64,000 nt of DNA from Bolinopsis microptera (GCF_026151205.1 NC_087080.1:1001812-1065811), one strand, 5' to 3'. Shown: positions 37,901 to 49,721, counted from the first letter of the stretch. Made by a program: numbers and translations. Notes: generated from the sequence alone by a model not told the origin.

Positions 37901-40900
37901 CACAGTTATAACATGATAACTGGTGCATGTTTGTTCAAACATACCTGCTAGTAGTGCTGCTAGTTGGACGCTATCGCACATTTAATGTGCTAATTTCAAT
38001 GATCAGGAGCCGATGACATCGACAAAAAATTGACGCCATCCAGTCTCAGTAAATGGTTAATTATTGTTTTGAGTTCTATAAACCTACAGGAACTACCTAG
38101 CTACCCACACTGTCAACATCTATTGCTTATCTTTCCGCTACTGTTCCCCTTGCAACTAAATATTTGATGTTAATTATTGGGATTATATAGCAGCAGCCGG
38201 TAGCTAATCGCCAGCTAGTCGCCAGCTAGTCGCCGTGCGTTATCACTCGTGTTACAAAATAAAGGGATTCGTTCACACCACCTCTTAATTTACATCTCAA
38301 ATCAACCGTGCAACGTCGGGGGAATCACCAAAAGTCCAAAAATTTATAATATACATATATTTAATATAACATGAGTCTGAACTGTTAAATGGAAATATAA
38401 AATAGTGGCACAGTAGTATTTGCCACCAGGCGGGGACGTGCCTTGTGCTGTGTGGTGCACTACCGGCTTTAAAAAAACGGAATCCGGCTGTTCAAATCTG
38501 TCGTCGAATTCGCACTATTTCCGAACGGAGAACTGTGATGAATTATTATAAACAGTAGTATTTATGAAGGAGCAAGGGAACTGTGATGAATTATCCTACT
38601 GCACATCACCCAAATTTTCGTGCAATAATTCTCAACACTTGTAGGATCTATTTTAACACGTGATGCCCAAATAAGGTAACCCCCACTTGTAGGATTGGAG
38701 CCTGATATATTTTTGTGCTGATGTCGTGTGGAAAGAATGAAAAAAAAAACGGGAAGGATTTTATTGATTGAGAGAGCACAAAAGGAAAGCCCTCATTTAA
38801 TGATGAAGTGATGTTCATTCCCTGACATTGACTGTCAATATTATTTCTAATTAAACATTATTGACATATTGCGTTAATAGAACTAAACGACATGACCCAA
38901 GTGAGTGGGGTAGTGGGTTTATTAATAATTTCTGTGTCATTCCCGTACACATGAGGGGGTTACCAGACAAATGATTTGACGGGAGATGTTAATCAGCAAC
39001 TGATTGGAGAAATAGGGTGGTTTCAGGTGGGACACGTAACCATAGTAACGCCGTTAAATGCGTGTCTAATATGTCGAGCTTATTGGGGGGATCGTCGCTA
39101 AAAAGAAGGGTAGTTTTGGTAGTGTTGAATTATGAGGTGATGTAGGTTGAGGTGATTGGGTATGGAGTATGTAGTATTTGGGAGACGTGTGATATTCATC
39201 TGTTAGCTGACCTGGGCACGTTGATGTAATGCTAAAGATGGCTTCAAATTAAATCATTTTAGGTGGTGATTTTTTAGCCCTTTATTAGAATTAGTATGTA
39301 TATATTAGTATGTAGTATACATGTCGTTATCTTTAAAATCGGTTAATCAGTGATTAATGCCTAGGCTGTATTTACATTTAATATAGGCTGAAATGCGCTG
39401 ACATTTTGACCGGACATGAAATACCAGCCTTAAGAATTTTAAAAATTGAATTTTAATTAGTATAGGTTAAATGTCTAAAGGTCAAACAATTCTAAATAAA
39501 GTGCTTGAGTCGGTGCTACCTGATTATCAATACCATCATCGTCCAAAAATAGTTTGAATTTAGTCAACCTTTATCACAAATGCAAATTTGCCGTCAGCCT
39601 GCTTTTAGAATTTAGTCACCTAAGGCACATTCAATTCTAATAGGTTAAGGATAAATAGTACATATTAGTATAAGGGTTCATAGTTCACGAGCTGTACCTC
39701 TTTTTGTCTGAAATCCTTGTCTGGAATTGTTGTCTGTTAACAGTGCAGCAGTCAATATGGTTTTAAGTTCGTCTGAAAGATAGTCAAAACGTTGACAGAT
39801 TTGAATGTAACACGCGGGTGGTATATTTGTTATTGTGACGATAGTGACGCATTACCCAGTAGACCATATTTTCCCCGCGCGCAGCTTAAATTTGAGCCGC
39901 GCGCACATGTTTTGCCCGTCAACTGTATTGAAGCAATGACAACTCAAACTTCGGACCATCAACCAACTGAAATCCAGAACAAATCAAGCCAGAACTTTTA
40001 ATTCCAACAACAGAATAATTAGCTTGATTGTCAAAATTTTCCGACCTGCTCATTCCCGACGTACAAGTTGACTTGGTCCGGAGTTCGAGATATTATATAA
40101 TATAATATCTAATTTGTATCGCAGAGGTTTTAAAACCTGAATACCACGGAAACTAGACACTCTATAGTAATTATAAGGTATACTGCTTCTGTGTACATAT
40201 CTGCTATATCACAAAACTGATCCGTGGAATATGATGTTGTTTATTCTCTGCTTTGTTTTTTTTCTCAACTTTTCTCACATTTTCAGAAGAAAGAGGACCT
40301 CCTTTAGCCCCGCTACTACACTTTCTCTGGAATCTTTTGCAAACAGCATCAATTGGAAGAGAGGGGAGAGTGAGAAAATTAACGAGTTTGCTCAAAAACA
40401 CGGGCTCACCTTCTACCAAGTCAAGGTAAACTCTCAGCTCCTTTATCAATATTACTAAAGTACTAAGTTACTGTTCCTACACCATTTCTATGTAATTCCT
40501 AAACTATTTCCATTTTGTTTCTCAATACTCAGTACCAAAACACCAGTCGGCACTTGCAAAATTAAATTATAACCCGCCCTCAAATCGCACGTTCACCAGG
40601 ATAGGATAACAGGAGCTCCTTTATCAATATTATCAATATCTGTTCACTCCGTATGGTGCCGATCACCTGTTTCCTATTTGACCCCAGGAAATTGGGTCAT
40701 CGGAACGTAGCTCTGTGTCCCATTGTTAGGGGCACGGGGCCCCCACATAACATACCGCAGATAATTGAGTTTATAGTCAGACAAATGTTAGATTCAGCAG
40801 GTTCACCAGTTAGATTAGCCTGATCCTCCTTCCCTCCCTCCCCAAACTCAGTGGACCGTCCTCCATTTGGTGCTAAATTGCAACACTTGAACACCTCTTT

Positions 40901-43900
40901 TAATTCTTTGTTTGTGGAATATAATAGAGTAATATAGAGTAACTATACGTATAATAGAGGACTACTCTTATGATCCGTGTTTTTGTCTGATTTAAAATTG
41001 GAATGATCGAGAAAAAGTGAATCTCACGACGTCCCATCTAAAGTAGCCACACATGATGATTAAAGTGATGTGCGGTAAGAGTACTCACGAGAGATGTTAA
41101 GGGATGATGGCTGACAAGCATGAAGTTTGCAACATGTGCACATTAAAAGACCCCCTTATTCGCTGATTAGAAAATTTGTACCTTGCACTTTATTGGTCTA
41201 GCTAAAAGTATCTAATTAATCGGTTTAAAGTCGATACCCCACGTGTCTCCATTCAACCAATCACTGCTTGGAAACTCCCGGGCCGTCCAATGAGACACGT
41301 CATCTTGTCCGACAGTGTCCGACTAAATAGTCTAAACGTTTTAAACCAGTTAAAGCGTTGTTAGCTCTCATTTTTCAGGTAGATATCTGATTAATTAATG
41401 TATCGATACTGTTAAATATCTGTGAGTAGTAGTAACCATAGTAACTATAGTAACCATAGTAACTGTGAGTAGGTAGTGGAACCTGCACCCTGGTTACCAG
41501 GGTAACGTACCATGATACTGTTAAATATCTGTGAGTAGGTAGTGGAACCTGCGCGTGATTACAATTTCCAAAGAAAGTACTAAAATTGAGAGAAAGAATG
41601 CCACGTGGTTAATCAAAGTGCAGGTTCTGCTTGGTACAAGAGACCAGAAACCGCTCTATTTCACGTCTATTACCGGATAAATTGCCATTTAATTTGTGGC
41701 CCCCTGCGGCTCGTTTGCCCGGATTATGCAGAGTCTGCTTATTAAAAAACACGTGTTTTTAGGTCACGTGCATACTGAAGTTCTTAACGAAACGTACAAA
41801 GTTCTTCGAATAACTTATCATGGACACTGAATAACAGTACTTAAAGTACAATCTCACCCTGAAACAGCCCTACCCGTCTAACACAATAATTTACAAGATT
41901 GAGTTGAGTCTAGAATGACAAGTTCTCCTTTTTCAGGTTTGGATGAACAACCACCGACCTCGCAAGGCAATGTCGCACCAGAACAATACCCAGTACAACA
42001 TCCCCAGCTCTGCTGGATTCTACAACTCTGCTAATTCCGCGGACCATGCCAGAGAGATCAACAAGGTGAATATTAGGTTACTAGGTTACTAGGTTACCAG
42101 GTTACTAGGTTACTAGGTTACCAGAGAGATCAACAAGGTGAATATTAGGTTACTAGGTTACTAGGTTACCAGGTTACTAGGTTATAACATCCCCAGCTCT
42201 GCTGGATTCTACAACTCCGCTAATTCCGCGGACCATGCCAGAGAGATCAACAAGGTGAATATTAGGTTACCAGGTTACCAGGTTACCAGGTTACTAGGTT
42301 ACTAGGTTACCAGAGAGATCAACAAGGTGAATATTAGGTTACTAGGTTACTAGGTTACCAGGTTACTAGGTTATAACATCCCCAGCTCTGCTGGATTCTA
42401 CAACTCCGCTAATTCCGCGGACCATGCCAGAGAGATCAACAAGGTGAATATTAGGTTACTAGGTTACCAGGTTACTAGGTTACCAGGTTACTAGGTTACC
42501 AGGTTACTAGGTTACCAGGTTACTAGGTTACCAGGTTACTAGGTTACAAGCTCTGCTGGATTCTACAACTCCGCTAACTCCGCGGACCATGCCAGAGATA
42601 TCAACAAGGTGAATATTAGGTTACTAGGTTACCAGGTTACCAGGTTACTAGGTTACTAGGTTACCAGGTTACTAGGTTACCAGGTTACTAGGTTACAAGC
42701 TCTGCTGGATTCTACAACTCCGCTAACTCCGCGGACCATGCCAGAGAGATCAACAAGGTGAATATTAGGTTACTAGGTTACCAGGTTACTAGGTTACCAG
42801 GTTACTAGGTTACCAGGTTACTAGGTTACCAGGTTACTAGGTTACAAGCTCTGCTGGATTCTACAACTCCGCTAACTCCGCGGACCATGCCAGAGAGATC
42901 AACAAGGTGAATATTAGGTTACTAGGTTACCAGGTTACCAGGTTACTAGGTTACTAGGTTACCAGGTTACTAGGTTACCAGGTTACTAGGTTACAAGCTC
43001 TGCTGGATTCTACAACTCCGCTAACTCCGCGGACCATGCCAGAGAGATCAACAAGGTGAATATTAGGTTACTAGGTTACCAGGTTACCAGGTTACTAGGT
43101 TACTAGGTTACCAGGTTACTAGGTTACAAGCTCTGCTGGATTCTACAACTCCGCTAATTCCGCGGACCATGCTAGAGAGATCAACAAGGTGAATATTAGG
43201 TTACTAGGTTACCAGGTTACCAGGTTACTAGGTTACTCGGTTACTAGGTTACCATGCTAGAGAGATCAACAAGGTTCGCTCAATAATTATTATATTTGGA
43301 TCGGCTTATTATTTGGAGAGGTTAGCCTAGACGGTCTAATTTGTTGGCTAGCTTTTAATATCCATTTCCTAACTCAACATTTATGACTTTCCGTCGAATG
43401 ACCAGATGACATTTGGCTGATGCAGTCTATCATATCATGTTATACAAACTTATAACTTTATGGCTTTTCCAAAATCGATCTCGAAAAATAATAAATACAC
43501 CATTTTTTTATAAACAGACTTTAGTTCTGCGATTTATGCCCATCATTCGGCCTTTATCCAAAAACGTAAAACTTAAAGACGTCTTCTTGATCCTAAACAC
43601 GGCTAATTCTATCGCAGACCACACAAGACTTGTCTATAACTTGACATTTTGTCTCTAAATCTGCTCACAGTCTCTAATTACAGGTAATAGCCGCCTTAGA
43701 GGAGCCTCTCCAGATGAAGACTGAAATGAACAATGTTCCGGTCTCACTTCCCACCTCCTTTGGAGGGTCCTCACTGGGGCTGGGTAACAACGCCCTGACC
43801 AACGCTAACACAGCCCTCAGCAACGCACTGACCTCTCAGGCACTTGGCTTGAAGATCCCTACTTCTCTTCACATCCCCACTACATTGGGGCTATTTAATA

Positions 43901-45881
43901 CCTCTCTCAGTGTCGCTAATACGCCCATCCCTTCAACTGGTATGTGGTTACCACTAGTTAGTTACCATAGTTACCACTAGTTACCACTAGTTACCACTAG
44001 TTACCACTAGTTACCACTAGTTACCACTAGTTACCACTAGTTACCACTAGTTACCTCTCTCAGTGTCGCTAATACGCCCATCCCTTCAACTGGTATGTGG
44101 TTACCAATAGTTAGTTACCATAGTTACCACTAGTTACCACTAGTTAGTTACCATAGTTACCACTAGTTACCACTAGTTAGTTACCACTAGTTACCACTAG
44201 TTACCACTAGTTACCACTCTCAGTGTCGCTAATACGCCCATCCCATCAACTGGTATGTGGTGATATTTCTAAATTTGTCAAAATTTTCATAAACTGTCAT
44301 CTCTTTGTCGGGAACTGCTAATTGTACATGCAGAATTTAAAAGTTCATGCATTCCGAATTTTAAAAGCAATATTTCGGTCTTTAGAAACTCACAGCTTCT
44401 AGCAAATTTTCAAATATAACCTCGATGAAGCCTTCTGTTGGTACAGCCGTCCATTTTCCACGTACAAATTCACTAAAACCAGCTCTTTCCAAGACATCCA
44501 ACCAAAAAGCTAAACATATTTAACAATTCTACTTTTAAAATAAAACTTTTAACTTATTGTTATTTTCAGAAGGCAGTCCGCCTCAGTCGGAAGCACAATA
44601 CAGTACCTCCTCCCCACTCTCCTCCCCAGCCCTGGGGCCCACTTCCCTCTCCTCCTCCTTCTTCTCCCACCCGAGAAGTGGCTTCACTGTGCCCCACATC
44701 TCCACACCTTTCACCCTCCCCACCATCTCCTCGACTACCTCCCTCTCCACTGCCACTACCATTGCTAATGTTATCACCGAACATATGAAGGTAATGTTGT
44801 TACCACTAGTTACCATAGTTACCATAGTTACCATAGTTACCATAGTTACCACTAGTTACCATAGTTAGCATAGTTACCATAGTTACCATAGTTACCATAG
44901 TTACCATAGTTACCATAGTTACCATAGTTACCACTAGTTAACTCCCTCTCCACTGCCACTACCATTGCTAATGTTATCACCGAACATATGAAGGTAATGT
45001 TGTTACCACTAGTTACCACTAGTTACCATAGTTACCACTAGTTACCACTAGTTACCATAGTTAGCATAGTTACCACTAGTTACCTCCCTCTCCACTGCCA
45101 CTGCCATTGCTAATGTTATCACTGAACATATGAAGGTAATGTGGTGGAGATTTTGTCTGGTTATGGTTTCAATTTTACTTAATGGTTTATATTTTAAAAA
45201 GAACATGGTGTTAATTTGTAACACTAGACAAAGTCTGGCCAGGTTATCAGTCTGATGACACATTGCAAGTTCCCATTTTCAACCCTTAATTTCAGTCGGA
45301 GAGATTGTCCCCTAAAGGGGATCAAGCCGGGAGAGAGAACTTCAAGTCCACTCATCCGCTACTGGATAACGTTTCACTGGACAGTGCCTTCAGGTACTTT
45401 AATTAATTTATAATGCCTCAAGGTGCCAGCTCTTAGATAGTTGTAAGTACCTTTAGGTTCCACTTTTAAAATCTTTTAGTGTCTTTCAATACTAATTTTA
45501 TTAAATTTTATTGCTTTGATGTACCCACTTTTAAAAGGGCTATTGTGCCACAAAGAATTTAAAACTTTTGATGCGCTCTGATAGGTTTAGTCTGTCTAGG
45601 GACCTTTTTATAATTTCAAACATAAAGTGCCTTCAAGTAGCACTTTTAAATAGTTTTAGTGCTTTAATGTCCCATTTATAGTAACCGTAGAATGTTCATA
45701 GGGGTTCCTAGGTATTTAACACATTTCCTGTTATTGAATATTAAACATATTTGAGAGCTGTAAATTAAATTAAAATACTCGCGACTAACAGAATGTGTTT
45801 TTCAGGCCTCCAAGTTTCTCCCACAATCTACACAGTGTCTTTACCCGGCACGGTCAGGAGAGCACTAGCTCTGGCAGCTGA
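34760..45881 (+). CDS. Homeodomain transcription factor (gene, seven joined exons; 5' end uncertain)
   Basis: Seven exons join in phase and end at TGA 45879-45881. Order: a basic/helical segment (GDLRPWRSLDNTAAQLLAAK), a homeodomain starting RRKRTSFSP and split between helix 3 residues (QVK|VWMNNHRPRK), then a long Ser/Thr/Pro/Leu-rich tail (LPTSFGGSSLGLGNNALTNA, SSPLSSPALGPTSLSSS). The Trp, the invariant Asn and the following Arg of the recognition helix are kept, but position 49 is Met instead of Phe and 50 is Asn instead of Gln, and the domain is about two residues longer between helix 1 and helix 3 than the 60-residue standard. The tail looks like an activation or interaction region. A nuclear DNA-binding role is expected. 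I cannot place it in a named class. Introns 2-5 hold duplications of the exon ends. Confidence 0.8.
35946..35989 (+). mobile_element. Micro-insertion (20 bp) with 12-bp TSD
   Basis: GGGATATAACAG is present at 35946-35957 and 35978-35989, with TAGTATTTATGAAGGAGCAA between. This is the cleanest member of the family seen at 30174, 38530 and 54900. Confidence 0.75.
38530..38594 (+). mobile_element. Micro-insertion (31 bp) with 17-bp TSD
   Basis: GAACTGTGATGAATTAT occurs at 38530-38546 and 38578-38594. The filler contains CAGTAGTATTTATGAAGGAG, shared with the insertion at 35958. Confidence 0.75.
40287..40425 (+). CDS. Homeodomain gene exon: homeodomain arm, helices 1 and 2
   Basis: Acceptor CATTTTCAG|A, donor GTCAAG|GTAAAC, phase 2 to 0. 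It encodes RKRTSFSPATTLSLESFANS, INWKRGESEKINEFAQKHGL and TFYQVK. RKRTSF is the arm; LSLESFA gives the core Leu and Phe of helix 1; KINEFAQKHGL is helix 2. The intron falls inside helix 3, a frequent homeobox intron position. Confidence 0.85.
41404..41552 (+). repeat. Local duplication flanking CATAGTAAC repeats
   Basis: GATACTGTTAAATATCTGTG plus AGTAG and GTAGTGGAACCTGC occur twice. The first copy is broken by TAACCATAGTAACTATAG repeats, so the array grew inside or beside a fresh duplication. Confidence 0.8.
41937..42065 (+). CDS. Homeodomain gene exon: recognition helix
   Basis: 43 codons, phase 0 at both ends (TTTTTCAG|GTT; AACAAG|GTGAAT). It encodes VWMNNHRPRKAMSHQNN, then SSAGFYNSANSADHAREINK. 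The last 60-70 nt of this exon plus the donor are copied many times in the following intron. Confidence 0.85.
42066..43275 (+). repeat. Composite array: GGTTACTA/CCA repeats with about ten copies of the exon end and donor
   Basis: Seven larger copies carry about 58-70 nt of exon 3' sequence followed by AACAAG|GTGAATATTAGG (starting near 42185, 42370, 42549, 42699, 42848, 42997 and 43130). Three shorter ones carry only the last ~23 nt (near 42121, 42311, 43254). They are separated by TTACTAGGTTACCAGG repeats. All larger copies share a T-to-C change (CTCCGCTAA instead of CTCTGCTAA) absent from the real exon, so they spread from one early copy. Several copies are preceded by CCCCAG or TTACAAG, possible acceptors. 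Confidence 0.95.
43684..43939 (+). CDS. Homeodomain gene exon: Ser/Thr/Leu-rich tail
   Basis: Acceptor AATTACAG|GTA, donor CAACTG|GTATGT, phase 0 to 1. It encodes VIAALEEPLQMKTEMNNVPV then repeats of ALTNANTALSNALTS and LHIPTTLGLFNTS. Low charge and no known fold; probably a disordered regulatory tail. Confidence 0.8.
43940..44260 (+). repeat. TTACCACTAG array with two extra copies of exon end and donor
   Basis: CTCTCAGTGTCGCTAATACG plus CCCATCCC(T/A)TCAACTG|GTATGTGG recurs ending near 44092 and 44254. Each copy keeps CTCTCAG directly before TGTCGC, which can act as an acceptor, so each is a potential 29-nt micro-exon. Confidence 0.92.
44570..44790 (+). CDS. Homeodomain gene exon: Ser/Pro-rich tail
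   Basis: Acceptor TATTTTCAG|AA, donor ATGAAG|GTAATG, phase 1 to 0. It encodes EGSPPQSEAQYSTSSPLSSP, ALGPTSLSSSFFSHPRSG and TTSLSTATTIANVITEHMK; low complexity, serine-rich. Confidence 0.8.
44791..45137 (+). repeat. TTACCATAG array with two extra copies of exon end and donor
   Basis: CTCCCTCTCCACTGCCACTA plus CCATTGCTAATGTTATCACC plus GAACATATGAAG|GTAATG recurs ending near 44994 and 45135 (the last with ACTGCC and CACTGAAC changes). No AG sits directly before the copies, so they are donor copies only. Confidence 0.92.
45296..45393 (+). CDS. Homeodomain gene exon: polar tail
   Basis: Acceptor AATTTCAG|TCG, donor TTCAG|GTACTT, phase 0 to 2. It encodes SERLSPKGDQAGRENFKSTH and PLLDNVSLDSAF; SPK is a possible phosphorylation context. 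Confidence 0.75.
45806..45881 (+). CDS. Homeodomain gene terminal exon
   Basis: Acceptor GTTTTTCAG|G, phase 2 in, 25 residues (RPPSFSHNLHSVFTRHGQES, TSSGS) and TGA. Confidence 0.75.
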
Positions 45882-47204
45882 ACTAATCTGAGGACCGTTC
45901 TGTTACCATGACCACGAGTTACCATGACTACAAGATATCATCATGTCACCTCTCACAAGATACAGCAACAGGGTTGCTGTTCTTATACTGACGTTGAAAA
46001 AAGCTGGATAGTTTCCATGACTACAAGATATAGTTTCCTTGTGTTTCAAGTCGCTGAACACTCTACCTGTGTGCTGTTGTTGAATCGACGAGACTTTATT
46101 AGCAGCGAGGATAATCACATATTCACATGATATTTATATTTATCACTGTTTCTAGACTCTTCCACGGAGTGTCTATCTTTCTATATATTGACAACCCTCA
46201 ACCTGACATTACTTCAAAGTAAATTATTCTAAGTAGCTGAAAATGTTGAGTAGGTGTTGACAAGAACGTCTAAATTTGAAGTTATTGAAGTTTAATCTTT
46301 TATACCGGCACAGTTTCACACTGGTATCGGCCCTTTGACAAAAGCGATTGCAGAATATAAGCTTGGCTCATTTTTATCATACTATTTAATGTTTGGTGGT
46401 TAAAACAGTATTGACAACACTTGCAATGATCAATCAACATTTTACATCAGCATTTCCAGATATATAACATGTTTTGAATGTTCTATTTTAAGATTATGAC
46501 ACAATTGTTGCCAGCCAAGCTGTTCGACATATTAATGTTGAGGAGCATTGCAAGAAAATAATGAACTAAAAGGTGTAAAACGATTGATTACTGGGATTTT
46601 ACTGTTATTAAAAGACAAAAAATCACCAACAGAAGAATAAAGAGAAGACGGAAGATTACCAAACTTTTTTTTGCCGATGACAATTTTTAATCTATAATGA
46701 TCGAGGGAAACACAACATTTGAAAATTTAGATTGTTGGTATCTTCCAATAAATAAATTTGTAAATACTATATTTAACCTCCCTTGACTGGTTTCATTAAG
46801 TATATTTGTTTATATTTATTTCCAACTGTAATTCACAGCTCAGTTGTTACTGTAAAACATGAAATGCTTGTTTTATTTCGTTACCTTAAAAGTAACCTTA
46901 AAGTTAAGTTTAAGTTTTAGTTAAATTAAGTTGGTTATTATTCTGGAAATATCTCCAGGGATACTCAGATATGTCGCCATCATTTTGATTTACGAAATAT
47001 GACAGAAATATGACGGATTGCTCCAAAATCCAAGTCTTTTTAAAACATCAGTTTTAATAAACTGTAAGAAATTCTATAAGTTTTTTCGTCGGTCTTTATA
47101 TTATTGGAGAAATTATTATTAGAGAAATTTCCACCCCTCTTATAGTTCAAATCAATCTTACAGGTCAAATAAGTTGGAAATTACCTAATATTACCTAATT
47201 GCCT
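45882..47204 (+). other. 3' UTR and intergenic DNA
   Basis: CATGACTACAAGATAT occurs at about 45924 and 46016. AATAAA occurs at 46636-46641 and 46747-46756, plausible polyadenylation signals for the homeodomain gene. AT-rich otherwise with no gene seen. Confidence 0.5.
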
Positions 47205-48307
47205 GAACTATATAAACGGCAATAAGGAACTAGTCACTGAACGGAAAGAACTCGCCAACATCCTTCAACAACAGTTCTACTCCGTTTTCAGCGACCTTAA
47301 CTGTCCCGACACAGCAGTCCCTACATTTGCGGTAGAGACAAGGAAATTGTGTTTACACCTGATAGTATCATGGAAGCTATATCTGAAATCAAGCTAGACT
47401 CTGCCCCTGGACCCGATGGAATACCAGCTATTCTTCTCAAAAGATGTGCTATTAGCCTTAGTGTCCCGATTTATCTTATGTGGTCAGAGTCCATGTCATC
47501 TGGTATAGTGCCAAGCTTCTACAAGACGGGTTATTTTTCGCCACTATTCAAGAAAGGCAGTAGATTTGAAGCTCAAAACTACAGACCTTTCACTTTGACC
47601 TCCCAAGGAAACATATGGTGGAGTATTTGGAAGCCAACAGTCTCTTGACCGATAAGCAGCATGGTTTCAGAGCGAATAGGAGCTGCTTGACTCAAATGCT
47701 CGGCCATTTTGACGACATCTATTAAGGGTTTACTCGTGGTAAAGACACAAATTCTATATATTATCTGGATTACACTAAGGCGTTTAATAAAGTTGACTTG
47801 AATCTTGTCATCCACAAGCTGAAAAAATATGGGGGGGGGGGGGGGGGGGGGGTTTCATGGCAAACTCATAGAGTGGATAAACTTAAAGTCCTTTCTCTTT
47901 GATCGTGATCAACTCGGATATCGCAAAAGTTTTAAATGGTGTTCCTCAAGGAAGCGTTTTCGAGCCGCTTCTCTTTATCTTGTTCATCAATGATCTAGAC
48001 CAAGTCGTGGCTTCATCTAGGGTGAGTTTTTTCGCCGATCAAACAGATTGGCTGTTTTGAAGACTGTCAGTTGTTACAAGAACATCTCTATAAGATTCTT
48101 GACTGGTCACGTAGCAACAACATGAAGCTTCACGAGCAGAAGTTCGAGCTGTTAAATCACCTCCATAACAGTAAGAGCTCATTCCCCGAACTACCCTTCT
48201 TTGCCGAAACACTGCGTTACAAAGTAGCTTTACCCTGTCAAGAACGTCCGAGATTTTGGAGTAATGGTTTCAATTGATCTTAGCTGGTCGACACATATCG
48301 GCAACAT
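47205..48307 (+). pseudogene. Dead CR1/Jockey-type LINE reverse transcriptase, 5' half
   Basis: Reading across several frame breaks gives DLNCPDTAVP, then IKLDSAPGPDGIPAILLK, YRPFTLTSQ, TDKQHGFRANRSC, YYLDYTKAFNKVD, NGVPQGSVFEPLLFILFIND and SFFADQTD. These are reverse transcriptase motifs in the right order. The catalytic (Y/F)ADD box reads FADQ, stop codons occur, and a G22 run sits at 47831-47852, so it is inactive. It breaks off at DLSWSTHIGNI and resumes at 50633. Confidence 0.88.
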
Positions 48308-48943
48308 CTTACTATATATAAAGCGAGACGATATATATGGAGGGTTCCGTACCATTTTACTGACACCACGGCATCAACTTTAACGCGACTTTCCGCAAAA
48401 ACCGTAAAAGATATACAATTGAAACGTTTTTGACTGGGTCAAATGCTTTAATGGCCTCCAAATCAGCATGAAAAAATAAAAAATTGGCCAAGAAATAGGA
48501 GTTTAAGACCCCAAAATTTGGACCCCCAAGTGGTGTCAAAAACGCGAATTAAATAGGTAATAATTATTTTAGTCTGTTGAGTCTTGACACCATTTTAGGG
48601 TTATACGGGTTTCTGCTAGTTAGTATAACTAGCAGGAACCCGTATAACCCTAAAATGGTGTCAAGACTCAATAAGAGACTAAAATAATTATTACCTATTT
48701 AATTCGCGTTTTTGACACCACTTGGGGGTCCACATTTTGGGCTCTAAAACTCCTATTCCTTGGCCAATTTTTTATTTTTTCATGCTGTCTTGAAAAGCAT
48801 AAAAGCATTTGACCCAGTCAAAAAAGTTTCAGTTGTATATCTTTTACGGTTTTTGCGGAAAGTCGCGTTAAAGTTGATGCCGTGGTGTCAGTAAAATGGC
48901 ACAGATAAATATATATATATCGTCTCGCTTTATATATAGTAAG
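48308..48943. mobile_element. Foldback element: 636-bp palindrome
   Basis: Arms of about 315 bp mirror each other around GCTAGTTA-GTA-TAACTAGC (centre 48624), with ACTATATATAAAGCGAGACG at the left end and its complement at the right. Arms differ at a few sites and by small indels, so it is a diverged natural inverted repeat rather than an exact artefact. A 48-bp piece of the inner arm (GTCTTGACACCATTTTAGGG...) recurs at 50582-50630, directly where the split LINE resumes. Confidence 0.88.
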
Positions 48944-48950
48944 ATTAGTA

Positions 48951-49719
48951 CAGGGTGGGCCAAAAGTCAGTGGGCATACGTTGGCCTTAATAGCTCCGCC
49001 GTGCTTTATATTTGAGAGCTGTTGCTTTGCAGATGGCATACTGTACTTACTGGTTCGAGGATTCCATCGTCAATATTTGAAAATTCGAATATTTTAGACC
49101 ACGCCCATTCAATATTAAAACACTTATATTGTTTTCCCTGAACATGCTGAGTGCCTAATTTTTTCAGAGACGGTAGATTATTAAATGTTGCATATGATCT
49201 GAAAACATGAGGCAAAACGGATTAGAAATGACGAAGTTATCAAGTATTTCCTGTATCTCGTTAACAAAATTGACTGGGTGATTATGTGACACCGTGACAC
49301 GACACCTTAATTGAGCACCCTTAACAATTCCCATAATGTTTAACGTGGTGGTTAACGGGGTCACCTAATCACGTGATTAGGTAAACCAATCACCTGATCA
49401 CACGTAATGAATAAACTCGTTATGCTTCATATCTCGGTCATCTGAGAAGCTACAGTTCTAATTTTTTCAGGACTTAAACGTAATTCGAATGGCCAAACAC
49501 AATTCAATAAAATTTAGCTCAATTCGACTATCCAAACTATCAAATTAATGCAAAAATGAACCTTCATTTAAAAAAAATGAACTCGAATATTTTTCGATAT
49601 GACAAATTCCTCGAACCAGTAGTGGTAATAAGTCATACCAGAAAGAATTATTTCAATTGGGCACTCAGTGACTGAGCTATTAAGGCCAACGTATGCCCAC
49701 TGACTTTTGGCCCACCCTG
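48951..49719. mobile_element. Mariner-type MITE, 769 bp, 45-bp terminal inverted repeats, TA target site
   Basis: Starts CAGGGTGGGCCAAAAGTCAG and ends with the exact complement over 45 bp; TA precedes and follows. CAGGGTGG(G/C)CCAAAAGT ends and TA duplication are typical of Tc1/mariner relatives. No transposase frame is left. A related end starts at 56524. Confidence 0.88.
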
Positions 49720-49721
49720 TA

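Larger units (their letters stand above)
34906..40286. other. Long intron of homeodomain gene
   Basis: Two micro-insertions with perfect direct repeats lie at 35946 and 38530. A local duplication of GTCGTGTAGATTTAA and CACTATAACTATG at 36866, 36973 and 37019 surrounds a GATTTGGTTACT repeat. A (GT) run is at 36643-36661. AT-rich otherwise; no exon accepted. Confidence 0.6.
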
